Source of the DNA: Glaciecola nitratireducens FR1064
GTDB lineage: Bacteria > Pseudomonadota > Gammaproteobacteria > Enterobacterales > Alteromonadaceae
Reading direction: 5' to 3'
Assembly (NCBI RefSeq): GCF_000226565.1
Contig: NC_016041.1
Coordinates: forward strand, 3,968,001 to 4,032,000
DNA length: 64,000 nucleotides
In this document: positions 55,959 to 64,000 of the stretch, piece by piece
How positions within the stretch are numbered: position 1 is the stretch's first letter
How the letters are laid out: each line of letters opens with the position of its first letter
Translations under genes and position numbers: made by a program
The notes under the pieces: model-generated
The model's input: only the letters and a program-made list of their open reading frames with translations
Databases searched by the model: none
What the model was told of the DNA's origin: nothing

Positions 55959-56996
55959 ATGGACGAATTGTTAGCGTTAGGAAAGGCACTGGTCCCCTTT
56001 ATTTTTACTATTTTGATTGTGGTGCTGTTTTTAATTGCTTCGCATAAAGTTTTGCTTGGAAATAAGAGTCTACAGCAGGAAGCGAAACTGCCGCGACAGT
56101 TAATTTTGCTGGTTCTCTACATAGTAGGGCTTATTGGAATTGCAATAGCACTGCCGGTCACTGAAAGCACTCGGAATCAGGTGATCAGTTTAATTGGTAT
56201 ATTGCTATCGGGCGTTATCGCCTTCTCTTCCACCACGATTGTGGCAAATGTAATGGCAGGCATCGTCATGCGTTTCACTATGCCATTTCATATTGGCGAC
56301 TTCATTCGAGTCGATGGTTTTTTCGGAAGAGTAACTGAAAAAGGACTTTTTGATACCGAGATCCAAACTGAACAGCGTGACCTTATTGCGTTTACAAACT
56401 CGTTTTTAATTTCGCACCCTCTTCAAGTCGTGCGCTCTTCGGGCACTATTATTTCAGCAAGCCTGTCTCTCGGTTACGATGTTCATCATGCGCGCGTTGA
56501 GCCTTTGCTTATTAAGGCGGCAGAGCAAAGTGGTTTGGAAGGTCCATTTGTGCAAGTTTTAGAACTGGGTGATCATGCCATTACCTATCGAATTTCTGGT
56601 TTACTCACAGAAATAAAAAGTATGATTTCATCGCGTTCTACTCTTTATGTGAACATTATGGATTGTTTGCATGATGACAATATAGAAATTGTGTCGCCTG
56701 GCTTCATGAACCAACGCAAATTACCAGATGATCTGTCTGTGCTGCCAGTTAAAGCAACTTCCCGCAAAAAACCACTAGCAGAAGGTACGCCAGAGGACGT
56801 CATATTTGATAAAGCAGAAGAAGCGCAAACAAAAGACCGCACCGTGAAAGACTTACTAGAGCAGTTGGCGCAGTTAGAAATAGACATAAAAGCAGCCGAG
56901 GGCGACAGAAAAGCACAAAAACAAGCTGAATTTGCGGCGCTAAAGGAAACTATTGATGAGCTGCAGAGCAAAAAAGTTAAGAGTGACGAAACATGA
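55959..56996 (+). CDS. MscS-type mechanosensitive channel
   Basis: A 345-residue inner-membrane protein with three N-terminal helices (FIFTILIVVLFLIAS, LILLVLYIVGLIGIAIAL, VISLIGILLSGVIAFSS) and the pore helix and beta domain TIVANVMAGIVMRFTMPFHIGDFIRVDGFFGRV. It opens under membrane tension to release solutes. The C-terminal tail (about residues 280-345) is charged and coiled-coil-like (LLEQLAQLEIDIKAAEGDRK). The end overlaps the EVE gene by four bases. Confidence 0.9.
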   Translation: MDELLALGKALVPFIFTILIVVLFLIASHKVLLGNKSLQQEAKLPRQLILLVLYIVGLIGIAIALPVTESTRNQVISLIGILLSGVIAFSSTTIVANVMAGIVMRFTMPFHIGDFIRVDGFFGRVTEKGLFDTEIQTEQRDLIAFTNSFLISHPLQVVRSSGTIISASLSLGYDVHHARVEPLLIKAAEQSGLEGPFVQVLELGDHAITYRISGLLTEIKSMISSRSTLYVNIMDCLHDDNIEIVSPGFMNQRKLPDDLSVLPVKATSRKKPLAEGTPEDVIFDKAEEAQTKDRTVKDLLEQLAQLEIDIKAAEGDRKAQKQAEFAALKETIDELQSKKVKSDET

Positions 56997-57463
56997 CACA
57001 ACATTGGTTGTTTAAAACTGAACCTGACGCCTTTAGCATCAGTGACTTAGCGAGTCGTCCAAAAAAGCGGGAAGGCTGGGACGGTGTTCGCAATTATCAG
57101 GCTCGCAACTTCATGCGAGACGATATGAAGGTGGATGATCTTGCGTTTATTTATCACTCTAGCTGCAAGCATATTGGCATTGCTGGCTTAGCCAAAATCA
57201 GCAGAACTGGTTTAGTTGATAACGCCCAATTTAATCCTGAAAGCCGCTATTTTGACCCTAAATCAACGCCCGATAAGCCACGATGGTGGATGGTTGAACT
57301 AGAACATATAGAAACTTTCACTGAGATTTTGCCTTTGGCTGACATTAAACAAATACCCGATATCACCGAACTAGGCTTAGTTAAGAAGGGCAGTCGACTG
57401 TCAATAATGCCAGTGAATGCAAGTGAATTTGATGTACTGTTGGCGCACGCAAAACGCAGTTAG
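56993..57463 (+). CDS. EVE domain protein
   Basis: A 156-residue single-domain protein. It begins HWLFKTEPDAFSISDL and has WDGVRNYQARNFMRDDMKVDDLAFIYHSS, the EVE (thymocyte nuclear protein-like, PUA-related) hallmark. EVE domains bind modified bases in RNA or DNA. The ATG overlaps the stop of the MscS gene (ATGA), so it is translated with it. Confidence 0.9.
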   Translation: MTQHWLFKTEPDAFSISDLASRPKKREGWDGVRNYQARNFMRDDMKVDDLAFIYHSSCKHIGIAGLAKISRTGLVDNAQFNPESRYFDPKSTPDKPRWWMVELEHIETFTEILPLADIKQIPDITELGLVKKGSRLSIMPVNASEFDVLLAHAKRS

Positions 57464-57499
57464 TGCTAGCCGAACACCAAACTCAAGCAATAAGAGCGC

Positions 57500-57811
57500 T
57501 TAGTATGGCTGCTCCATGGAAAACGGCATTTCAGTGACATCGCTTGCTTTCATCGGGTTGCCAATCATTTCATCATATGGAGAATCGTGCGTCATTACTG
57601 CATTGTCAACTTTACAATGTTCGAACAAATCTCGAACCATTTGGGAGTTGTGAAAGCGCATCGGACTGCCTTTTTTGTCAGTGACAAAACCCGTTTCACC
57701 AGCGATTGTCACTTTAACTAAATAAACATTCATTTCAAAGGACTGTACCTCTATCCGTTCAATATGATGAGGCTTCCTTGCTAACTGGGACATAGGATAT
57801 TTTGTGTTCAT
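57500..57811 (-). CDS. DUF6482 family protein
   Basis: A 103-residue soluble protein. RIEVQSFEMNVYLVKVTIAGETGFVTDKKGSPMRFHN is typical of DUF6482, a small family found in marine gammaproteobacteria. The function is unknown. It converges on the EVE gene. Confidence 0.75.
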   Translation of the reverse strand: MNTKYPMSQLARKPHHIERIEVQSFEMNVYLVKVTIAGETGFVTDKKGSPMRFHNSQMVRDLFEHCKVDNAVMTHDSPYDEMIGNPMKASDVTEMPFSMEQPY

Positions 57812-58120
57812 ACTCGACTAATTATTGCTGGATGGCTTAATATAAATACCGAATTATGCAGTAAAAGTTCATTTCAAAAAATTTCAGGAACCTTCCAAGT
57901 ATGCATGTGTCAAAACTGTTATGCTTGAAGTTCAAAAGTTGAGCTATACTTTACATTAGTCGTTAACGAAAACGCGTAGCAGCAGCTTACCATAAAGTTC
58001 TTAATAACAAACCGACAGAACAGATCGTTACAGAATAAATGATGAGCGCTTATGAATAGCAGCGCTTAGGAACAGCATTCAACATCAGTTACATTTTATT
58101 ATATAAATAGAGAGGTAAGA
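57812..58120 (+). other. Upstream region of the DUF3014 gene
   Basis: About 310 bases with no gene. TATACT at 57945-57950 is a fair -10 element, but its best -35 partners (TTGAAG at 57925 or similar) have the wrong spacing. AGAGG precedes the DUF3014 ATG. Confidence 0.35.
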
Positions 58121-59008
58121 ATGTCAGACCAGGAAACTCAATCACCGAATCAAATGACGCAAATGAAACCGTATTTAATTGCCGCTGGTGTCTTAGTCGT
58201 GATCTTAGTCGTGGCATTCTTTTGGTCCGGATCGGATGAAGAGGTGCCGGTGATTTCTGCGCCTGTTCCGGTCACATCAGTACAACCGACCCTTAATGAG
58301 ATTGCAGCCGCAGACGAGCTTGAAAATACGCAAGATGAGTCAGATGTTTTTGAAGGTACGCCTGAAATACAGCCGCTTGAAATAGAAACGGGCCAAGACA
58401 TTGAGCCACTGCCTGAAATTGTTGCACCTGAACCTTTAGATGAAAGTGATGACGCAGTGAAAAGTGCATTTGTTGCCATAGCGAGTTCGCCACTGGTTGC
58501 TGAATATCTTGTTGACGATAGTTTACTGCAAAAATTCGTGATCAACGTTAACAGCATTGCAAACCAGGAGATGTCGCGAAATCACAGCCTAATAGCGCCA
58601 CCTGAAGAAAAGTTCAGCGTTTATCAGCAAGCAGATCGCCAGTGGATAGACGCAGACAGCTTTAAACGCTACAACCCCTACATAGATGCACTTGAATCGA
58701 TGAGTACAGATGATTTAATTGAAATCATGAACACGTATCGTCCAACCTTAGAAGCTAAGTTTGCCGAAATCTCAGCACCCAATACCACGTTCAATGATGC
58801 GTTATTGAACGCCATCGATGAACTGTTAGATACGCCAATTGTGCCTTTACCTATTGAAGTATATTCGGATAGCGTTATGTTCAAATTTAAAGACGAGAAG
58901 CTTGAGTCTTTATCTGCTCCGCAAAAACAATTGATCAGAACAGGGCCAGAAAATACCCGCAGAATTAAAGATGTATTACGCAACTTACAAGACGCGTTAA
59001 AAGAGTAA
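58121..59008 (+). CDS. DUF3014 domain protein
   Basis: A 295-residue membrane-anchored protein: a helix at about 17-35 (YLIAAGVLVVILVVAFFW), an acidic, Pro-rich linker to about 110, and the conserved domain VKSAFVAIASSPLVAEYLVDDSLLQKFVINVNSIAN ending RIKDVLRNLQDAL. DUF3014 proteins are widespread in gammaproteobacteria and of unknown function. It is followed by the DUF1285 gene after one base, so the two are co-transcribed. Confidence 0.88.
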   Translation: MSDQETQSPNQMTQMKPYLIAAGVLVVILVVAFFWSGSDEEVPVISAPVPVTSVQPTLNEIAAADELENTQDESDVFEGTPEIQPLEIETGQDIEPLPEIVAPEPLDESDDAVKSAFVAIASSPLVAEYLVDDSLLQKFVINVNSIANQEMSRNHSLIAPPEEKFSVYQQADRQWIDADSFKRYNPYIDALESMSTDDLIEIMNTYRPTLEAKFAEISAPNTTFNDALLNAIDELLDTPIVPLPIEVYSDSVMFKFKDEKLESLSAPQKQLIRTGPENTRRIKDVLRNLQDALKE

Positions 59009-59009
59009 T

Positions 59010-59573
59010 ATGGATTTAGGTAAGCTAACGCAGCAACTCACCGACGCTTCTCCTACAAGGCAATTACCGCCTGTAGATAAATGGGATCCACCTTTTTGTG
59101 GCGACATGAACTTGGTGATTAAAAGCAGCGGACAGTGGTGGCACGAAGGGACTCCCTTCACTCGCGCCAAGCTGGTTAGCTTATTTTCCAGCGTACTTAA
59201 AAAAGAGGGAGATGCATATTTTCTTGTCACCCCCGTCGAGAAAATTGGCATTCAAGTAGAAGACGTTCCTTTTGTTATTGTTGATTGGCGTTTTGAAAAA
59301 GAAGCGTTAATAGTAAAAACCCAAATTGGCGACGAAGTAGAAATTGGCCCAGATCACCCCATAGAATTACGGCCATTTGCTGCAGAGAATGCTGACGCAG
59401 AAGGCGCTACACCCCTCGTTCCATACTGCCTGATTAGACGTAATTTATGGGCAAGGCTGCACCAGAATGTCATGTACCAATGGGCAGAAATTGCGACGCC
59501 AACAAGCACAGAAAAAGGCAATGAATTGCTGATAAAAAGTAAGCAATATACGTTCAGTTTGGGTGTGTTTTAG
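59010..59573 (+). CDS. DUF1285 domain protein
   Basis: A 187-residue soluble protein. The family segments are PPVDKWDPPFCGDMNLVI, GQWWHEGTPFTRAKLVSLFSSVLKKEGDAYFLVTPVEK and VPFVIVDW. The structure of a family member is known from structural genomics but its role is not. It directly follows the DUF3014 gene. Confidence 0.9.
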   Translation: MDLGKLTQQLTDASPTRQLPPVDKWDPPFCGDMNLVIKSSGQWWHEGTPFTRAKLVSLFSSVLKKEGDAYFLVTPVEKIGIQVEDVPFVIVDWRFEKEALIVKTQIGDEVEIGPDHPIELRPFAAENADAEGATPLVPYCLIRRNLWARLHQNVMYQWAEIATPTSTEKGNELLIKSKQYTFSLGVF

Positions 59574-59593
59574 CCCCCGTTTTTGTAAATCAA

Positions 59594-61144
59594 CTATTTG
59601 CTACCAAAGGCATTTGTCATACCCACCATACGCTGTATGTTGTCGCTCAATGCTCTCGCATTATCTTCCATTTCCTGAGCAAGAAAGGCGTTATCGTCCG
59701 CTACTGTTTGGATAGCCGAAATATTGTTTTCGATATTGGTGCACATGCCGTCCTGCGTCTCTGTTGCACTTACAATCCCCGTTAGATGGTCAGAAATACC
59801 CTCTATCATTGTGTAGATATCTTGAATTGAATCCGCCGACTGATTTGCCTGCTCAGCACTAGTCACCGCATTGTCGCGGCTTTCATGCATTTTGTGCACC
59901 CATTCTTGCAAGGTGGTGCGCATTTGCGCAAGACTGTTCATCGTATTAGCCGCAGACTCTTGAGTGCGCGTTGAAAGCGCTCTTACTTCATCTGCTACAA
60001 CCGAGAAACCACGTCCCGATTCTCCCGCTCGCGCTGCTTCAATAGCCGCATTCAATGCCAATAAATTGGTTTGATCCGCGATAGAATCGATCTCACCGAT
60101 CGTTTGCGACACATTATCAGACGCATTCATTAAATCATCGGCAGTGACCGAAGCCTGCTCTACTATGCCAGCTAGACCACTCACGCCATCACGACCTTTG
60201 ACAATAAGCTCCTTGGCGCTTGCGCATCGCTCATTTGCTTGTTTAACCTGCTGATTGGTCTCTTCTGTACTTGCCATCACCGTTTGACTGCCGGCAGACA
60301 TTTGCTTTATTGCTTCAGAAATCTGCTTCATTTCAACTTGTTGTCGCTGAATACCTCTAGTGGTTCTCTCAACCATGGCAAGCGTACTTTGCGCAATGAT
60401 GTTTAACTCTCGAGTTGCGTCTAATGTGCGACCTAATATCGTCCTTCGCATTGCTTTTTGAATACCCAGATGAAATTTAACGACTCCTGATATACCGTGA
60501 CCAGAAAGCACGTGGCGGCTGACGCTGTCATATTCTTGTTTTAAATCGCTCGCCATTTTAGGAACATCAATTAGCTCAGTTTTGAAGATAAATAAACCTA
60601 TTATGGCCAAGGCGATAATTGGCAAGCCTGCGTACCAATCAGACATCAGGGAAGTAAAACCGGCAGCAATGATCAATATTGTGAGAAAAAGTAGCGCTTT
60701 TTGTGTATAGCTCAGGTCAACCCTTTGTATCTTTTTACCTTCATTGATACGTTTGTAGAACTCGCTTGCTCGAGACACTTGCTCTGCTTTTGGTTTGACT
60801 CTGACTGATTGATAACCAACAAGTTTGTCATTCTCATAGATTGGCGTAATAAAAGCGTCAACCCAATAGTAGCTGCCGTCTTTGCATAGGTTTTTAACAA
60901 TACCATGCCACGATTCGCCTTTTTTAAGATGCTCCCAGAGATCTTTGTAGGCGGCTTTTGGCATATCTGGGTGGCGCACAATGTTGTGATTTTTACCAAC
61001 AAGCTCTTCTGATGTAAAGCCAGCTACCTCGCAAAACACGCTGTTTGCATAGGTGATGATGCCCCGAGTGTCGGTTGTTGAAACCAATTCAACTGAACTT
61101 GAAAAAGTGACTTCTTTATTATTGATGGCTTGTCCGCGACGCAT
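59594..61144 (-). CDS. PAS-domain methyl-accepting chemotaxis protein (Aer-like)
   Basis: A 516-residue chemoreceptor. The N-terminal PAS domain ([41 protein letters not shown]) is followed by two membrane segments (about 150-190) and a long cytoplasmic signalling domain with the conserved tip [32 protein letters not shown]. No periplasmic domain is present, as in Aer. It senses an intracellular cue such as redox or energy state; FAD binding is possible. The 5' region contains a REP-like hairpin. Confidence 0.93.
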   Translation of the reverse strand: MRRGQAINNKEVTFSSSVELVSTTDTRGIITYANSVFCEVAGFTSEELVGKNHNIVRHPDMPKAAYKDLWEHLKKGESWHGIVKNLCKDGSYYWVDAFITPIYENDKLVGYQSVRVKPKAEQVSRASEFYKRINEGKKIQRVDLSYTQKALLFLTILIIAAGFTSLMSDWYAGLPIIALAIIGLFIFKTELIDVPKMASDLKQEYDSVSRHVLSGHGISGVVKFHLGIQKAMRRTILGRTLDATRELNIIAQSTLAMVERTTRGIQRQQVEMKQISEAIKQMSAGSQTVMASTEETNQQVKQANERCASAKELIVKGRDGVSGLAGIVEQASVTADDLMNASDNVSQTIGEIDSIADQTNLLALNAAIEAARAGESGRGFSVVADEVRALSTRTQESAANTMNSLAQMRTTLQEWVHKMHESRDNAVTSAEQANQSADSIQDIYTMIEGISDHLTGIVSATETQDGMCTNIENNISAIQTVADDNAFLAQEMEDNARALSDNIQRMVGMTNAFGSK

Positions 61145-61164
61145 AAACTCAACCTTTTTAGATT

Positions 61165-61196
61165 TACGGCAAAGCCGTAGCCCGCTGTTCCTACAG
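61165..61196 (-). repeat. Hairpin (REP-like) in the chemoreceptor 5' region
   Basis: On the minus strand: GTAGGAACAGCGGGCTAC, then TACGGC-TTT-GCCGTA (perfect six-base stem, 61165-61179). GTAG and CTAC also pair. The layout, with the GTAGGA opening, is like REP elements. It lies 20-55 bases before the start codon, between the promoter and the RBS (AAAAAGG). Confidence 0.4.
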
Positions 61197-61293
61197 AATT
61201 AACATATATATTTATGCATTTAGTACATAATGCTTTGATTTGCTCATTATTTTATCCTAATGTGTACCCATACGACATCGCACACAAACTAGG

Positions 61294-62619
61294 ATGAAAA
61301 TAAATAGAATGATCAAGAATCTATTCCATCAATCACACATAGCGAAAGTAGCGCTTGTGTCTGCAGCTATACTAGTAGCAACTCACGCTCAAGCAGCAAC
61401 GCATATTTTTGCGAGTAATCTAATCACTTCTGAAGACTCAAAAATGCAGAATGATAAGACTGTTATCGTCGAAAATAACAAAATCATTAGTATTGTTGAC
61501 GGAATTGATCAGGGTGGTGAAGGCGATATTTTTATCGATCTAACCGGCAGTACATTGATGCCTGGCCTTATGGATATGCACGTGCATTTGTCTTCACAGA
61601 ACGAAGGCCCTAGTTCGTACATGAAGCGCTTTACTGACAACGAAGCTGATTATGCTATTGCCGCTGTCGATTATGCACACAAAACAATCATGGCGGGTTT
61701 TACAACTGTTCGCAATCTGGGCGATAGTAACAATGAGACTGTTGCGCTGCGCAAATCAATTAACGAAGGCGTCAGCGTTGGCCCACGCATTTACACGGCA
61801 GCGAAATCAATCGCTACAACGGGCGGTCATGCCGATCCAACAAATGGCAGCAGCACAGAAATTATGGGTGACCCGGGCCCAAGAGATGGTGTTATAAACG
61901 GTATTGCCGAAGCTAGAAAAGCGGTTCGTCAACGCTATAAAGACGGCGCAGATTTAATTAAGATTACGGCAACAGGCGGCGTATTAAGCGTTGCAAAAAG
62001 TGGACAAAACCCACAGTTCATGACCGATGAGCTTGAAGCCATTGTACAAACGGCCAAGGATTATGGCATGACCGTCGCAGTTCACGCTCACGGAAAGGAA
62101 GGCATGAGACGCGCTATTCTTGCAGGCGTTGACTCCATTGAGCATGGTACTTACATGGACAAAGAAATTATCAAGCTAATGCGCAAACATGACGTGTATT
62201 ATGTTCCTACTATTTTGGCAGGTAATTTTGTTGCTCAAAAAGCAAAAATAGACGGTTATTTTCCTGAACTAGTGCGCCCCAAGGCACTCGCCATTGGTCC
62301 GCTGATTCAAAAGACATTCGCAAGAGCACATGAAAATGGTGTGTTGATTGCCTTTGGTACTGACTCTGGCGTTTCTGCCCACGGCGATAACGCGCAAGAA
62401 TTTGCGCTAATGGTGGAAGCCGGTATGTCAGAAATGGATGCTATTCGTTCGGCCACGCTCAACGCAGCAAAACTGCTAAAAATAGACAAAGAGTTAGGTA
62501 CGGTGACCCAAGGTAAATTAGCTGACTTGGTTGCGGTGAAAGGCAATCCTCTTGAGGATATTACGCTGATGGAAAAAATCGATTTTGTGATGAAAGACGG
62601 AAAAATCATTAAAAGCTAA
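61294..62619 (+). CDS. Exported amidohydrolase family protein
   Basis: A 441-residue metal-dependent hydrolase with a signal peptide ([17 protein letters not shown]). The metal ligands are seen in MDMHVHLSS (HxH), LIKITATGG (Lys), [10 protein letters not shown] and IEHGTYM (His residues) and FGTDSGVS (Asp). This layout is that of the Xaa-Pro dipeptidase/imidazolonepropionase-like group found in the periplasm of marine bacteria. The substrate is not known; peptide or amide hydrolysis is inferred. Confidence 0.9.
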   Translation: MKINRMIKNLFHQSHIAKVALVSAAILVATHAQAATHIFASNLITSEDSKMQNDKTVIVENNKIISIVDGIDQGGEGDIFIDLTGSTLMPGLMDMHVHLSSQNEGPSSYMKRFTDNEADYAIAAVDYAHKTIMAGFTTVRNLGDSNNETVALRKSINEGVSVGPRIYTAAKSIATTGGHADPTNGSSTEIMGDPGPRDGVINGIAEARKAVRQRYKDGADLIKITATGGVLSVAKSGQNPQFMTDELEAIVQTAKDYGMTVAVHAHGKEGMRRAILAGVDSIEHGTYMDKEIIKLMRKHDVYYVPTILAGNFVAQKAKIDGYFPELVRPKALAIGPLIQKTFARAHENGVLIAFGTDSGVSAHGDNAQEFALMVEAGMSEMDAIRSATLNAAKLLKIDKELGTVTQGKLADLVAVKGNPLEDITLMEKIDFVMKDGKIIKS

Positions 62620-62702
62620 GCCAATGTAATTGCTGACACGAATGTATGATATAAGCAGCATCAGCACGTTCACTAAACATTGAAGTGTTAACAATAGTTT
62701 TG

Positions 62703-62734
62703 AACAAGCAGCCTAATTAGGCTGCTTGTTTTTT
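62703..62734 (+). terminator. Amidohydrolase terminator
   Basis: A perfect 28-base palindrome AACAAGCAGCCTAA / TTAGGCTGCTTGTT (62703-62730) followed by more T residues, about 80 bases after the stop. A strong intrinsic terminator, which may also work in reverse. Confidence 0.85.
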
Positions 62735-62801
62735 GTAGGGCGAATAAATTATGTCTGACGTTCGCTAAGTAAAAATTCTTCTTTTTATAAGCTGAGATGC
62801 T

Positions 62802-63374
62802 GTGTCCATAAAAACGAAAATTCAGGGAATGATCAACTCTAAACACATGCTGCCAAGCATCACGCTAGCATCCTTATTAGAATCTACGATTGTGCCAATT
62901 CCGCTAGAGGCCCTGCTTGTTCCGCTCATGCAAAAAAGACGTGAAAAGCTTTGGTTAATTGCATTAATGGCAACAATAGGTTGTCTCATTGGCGCAATGT
63001 TGGGGTATTTATTCGGCCATTTCTTATTTGACTTGATGCGCGATATCATCATGCAGTACCTAACTACTGAAGAACAATTCTCCAGGTTTCAAAAGCGCAT
63101 GGAAACAGACGGATTTTGGTTTATATTTAGTACAGGTATAACACCAATACCATTACAAATAGCGATGTTAGCGGCAGGAGTTACCGCGTATTCCATTCCA
63201 CTATTTCTATTAGCAACAGCAATGGGACGCGTCATTCGCTACTTTGGGCTTGCAGTACTCGTATATTATTTCGGTAACAAAACCGAAAAGCTAATAAAAA
63301 GGTATAAATGGCAAGCTGTGGCATTGGCCTCGTGCATTGTTGTGCTGGTCTGGTGGCTAATTATTTTTAAATGA
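62802..63374 (+). CDS. YqaA/VTT-like small membrane protein
   Basis: A 190-residue membrane protein of the SNARE-associated/DedA (VTT) type, with about four to five helices. ASLLESTIVPIPLEALLVPLMQKRREKLWLIALMATIGCLIGAMLGYLFGHF contains the family signature (Glu and Pro-rich re-entrant loop, then Gly-rich helix). The GTG start at 62802 is best; the ATG at 62829 would shorten it. The function is unknown; the family helps membrane homeostasis or lipid transport. Confidence 0.82.
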   Translation: MSIKTKIQGMINSKHMLPSITLASLLESTIVPIPLEALLVPLMQKRREKLWLIALMATIGCLIGAMLGYLFGHFLFDLMRDIIMQYLTTEEQFSRFQKRMETDGFWFIFSTGITPIPLQIAMLAAGVTAYSIPLFLLATAMGRVIRYFGLAVLVYYFGNKTEKLIKRYKWQAVALASCIVVLVWWLIIFK

Positions 63375-63444
63375 TCGCATTTACGCCTGTGCCGCGACGC
63401 ATAAATTAATAACAATAATGAATGAAAACGATAAAGGAAAAATC

Positions 63445-64000
63445 ATGAAAAAATTACTTTCACTTAGTTTAGCTTGTGCTCTGTTGAGTGCTTCAGCGTT
63501 ATCAACTGCTGCACCGATTGGTGACAAAATTAAAACAGCAATGGCGTCAGACATTCGAAGCGCTGCAGAAGTTGAACGCGACAGAAACCGCAGACCAGTG
63601 CAAACATTAGAGTTTTTCGGCCTTGAAGACAACATGAGCGTAGTCGAGCTAATTCCAGGCGGCGGTTGGTATACTAAATTACTAGCACCTGCACTAAGCG
63701 AAAATGGCGAATTCTATATCGCGATTGGCGCTGGACGAGTTAAAGAAAACATGGCCGGCGTAGCGGGTTTTGACAAAATGAAAGTCATTGCTGAAGACGC
63801 AAGCAGCTACCGTGAAGAAGGCGCTCGCAACTATTCTCTCAAGGCGACAACCTTGGGCGTAAGCGATGTTGATATGGTGCTGACCTTCCGTAACTATCAC
63901 AACTTTGGTGAGCAAGGTCGCAAAAAGATGAACGAACTTGCATTTGACGCACTAAGACCCGGTGGTATCTATGGTGTAGTAGATCATACAGCGCGTCATA
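63445..64000 (+). CDS. Exported methyltransferase-like protein, partial
   Basis: The gene runs off the window end after 185 codons. It has a signal peptide (KKLLSLSLACALLSASALSTAAP) and then a Rossmann-like start, MSVVELIPGGGWYTKLLAPAL, the SAM-binding motif I of class I methyltransferases, followed by DVDMVLTFRNYHNF and ALRPGGIYGVVDHTA, the usual later motifs. RBS AAAGGAA precedes the ATG. Exported SAM-type proteins of this family (predicted methyltransferase COG4798 type) are known but unexplained, since SAM is not expected outside the cytoplasm. Confidence 0.85.
   Translation, partial: MKKLLSLSLACALLSASALSTAAPIGDKIKTAMASDIRSAAEVERDRNRRPVQTLEFFGLEDNMSVVELIPGGGWYTKLLAPALSENGEFYIAIGAGRVKENMAGVAGFDKMKVIAEDASSYREEGARNYSLKATTLGVSDVDMVLTFRNYHNFGEQGRKKMNELAFDALRPGGIYGVVDHTARH

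Noticed and set aside
1-64000. CRISPR arrays, tRNA or rRNA genes, integrases or IS elements
   Set aside because: I saw no direct-repeat and spacer pattern, no tRNA T-loop, and no transposase or integrase motif on either strand. This was by reading only.

Overview
The window is chromosomal DNA of a gammaproteobacterium of the Alteromonadales, probably Alteromonadaceae (Alteromonas/Glaciecola-like). The evidence is the bioH-comF-nfuA order, a caa3-type cytochrome oxidase cluster, a LexA gene with a paired SOS box, PlsB, class II IlvC with divergent IlvY, and two proteins with GlyGly-CTERM (rhombosortase) tails. The family and gene-order statements come from recall of protein families; no database search was run. 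I see no rRNA, tRNA, CRISPR array, prophage or intact insertion sequence.

Layout. 1-4.4 kb: the end of an MFS transporter, a P-loop kinase, and a three-gene minus-strand operon (small PstS-like binding protein, porin-like barrel, membrane diguanylate cyclase). 4.5-5.7 kb: a SprA-like putative metalloprotease and a small flagellar-rod-like protein. 5.9-11.2 kb: bioH, comF, a large secreted M14 carboxypeptidase and nfuA. 11.3-16 kb: a small membrane protein, a rhombotarget lipoprotein, a MATE exporter, a polysaccharide deacetylase and a GNAT acetyltransferase. 16-24.9 kb: the aerobic terminal oxidase region on the minus strand (ctaC, ctaD, ctaG, ctaE, SURF1, a Sco-like protein, ctaA, cyoE, Sco), with one small DUF2909 gene on the opposite strand.

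25.2-33.4 kb: lexA and plsB, separated by a decayed flavin-reductase remnant and a 1314-residue subtilisin-like protease with five thrombospondin type 3 repeats and a GlyGly-CTERM tail. 33.4-42.2 kb: branched-chain amino acid genes (ilvD-ilvA; ilvY divergent from ilvC), comM, and an HTH/membrane-protein pair. 42.5-50.8 kb: a small unknown gene, a Bcr/CflA-type exporter, an S9 peptidase, a beta carbonic anhydrase, a TPR/TonB-domain protein carrying an in-frame REP-like palindrome, and proB-proA. 51-64 kb: an M1 peptidase and DUF6702 protein, an ABC1 kinase, an MscS channel, EVE, DUF6482, DUF3014 and DUF1285 proteins, a PAS chemoreceptor, an exported amidohydrolase, a YqaA-like membrane protein, and the start of an exported methyltransferase-like protein.

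Most of the window is housekeeping. The points most worth a second look are the fre remnant next to the S8 protease, the REP-like palindrome translated inside a gene, a candidate ilvDA attenuator, a Sco-like protein that seems to lack the copper-binding His, a terminator hairpin inside the start of a downstream ORF, and the binding protein/porin/cyclase operon.
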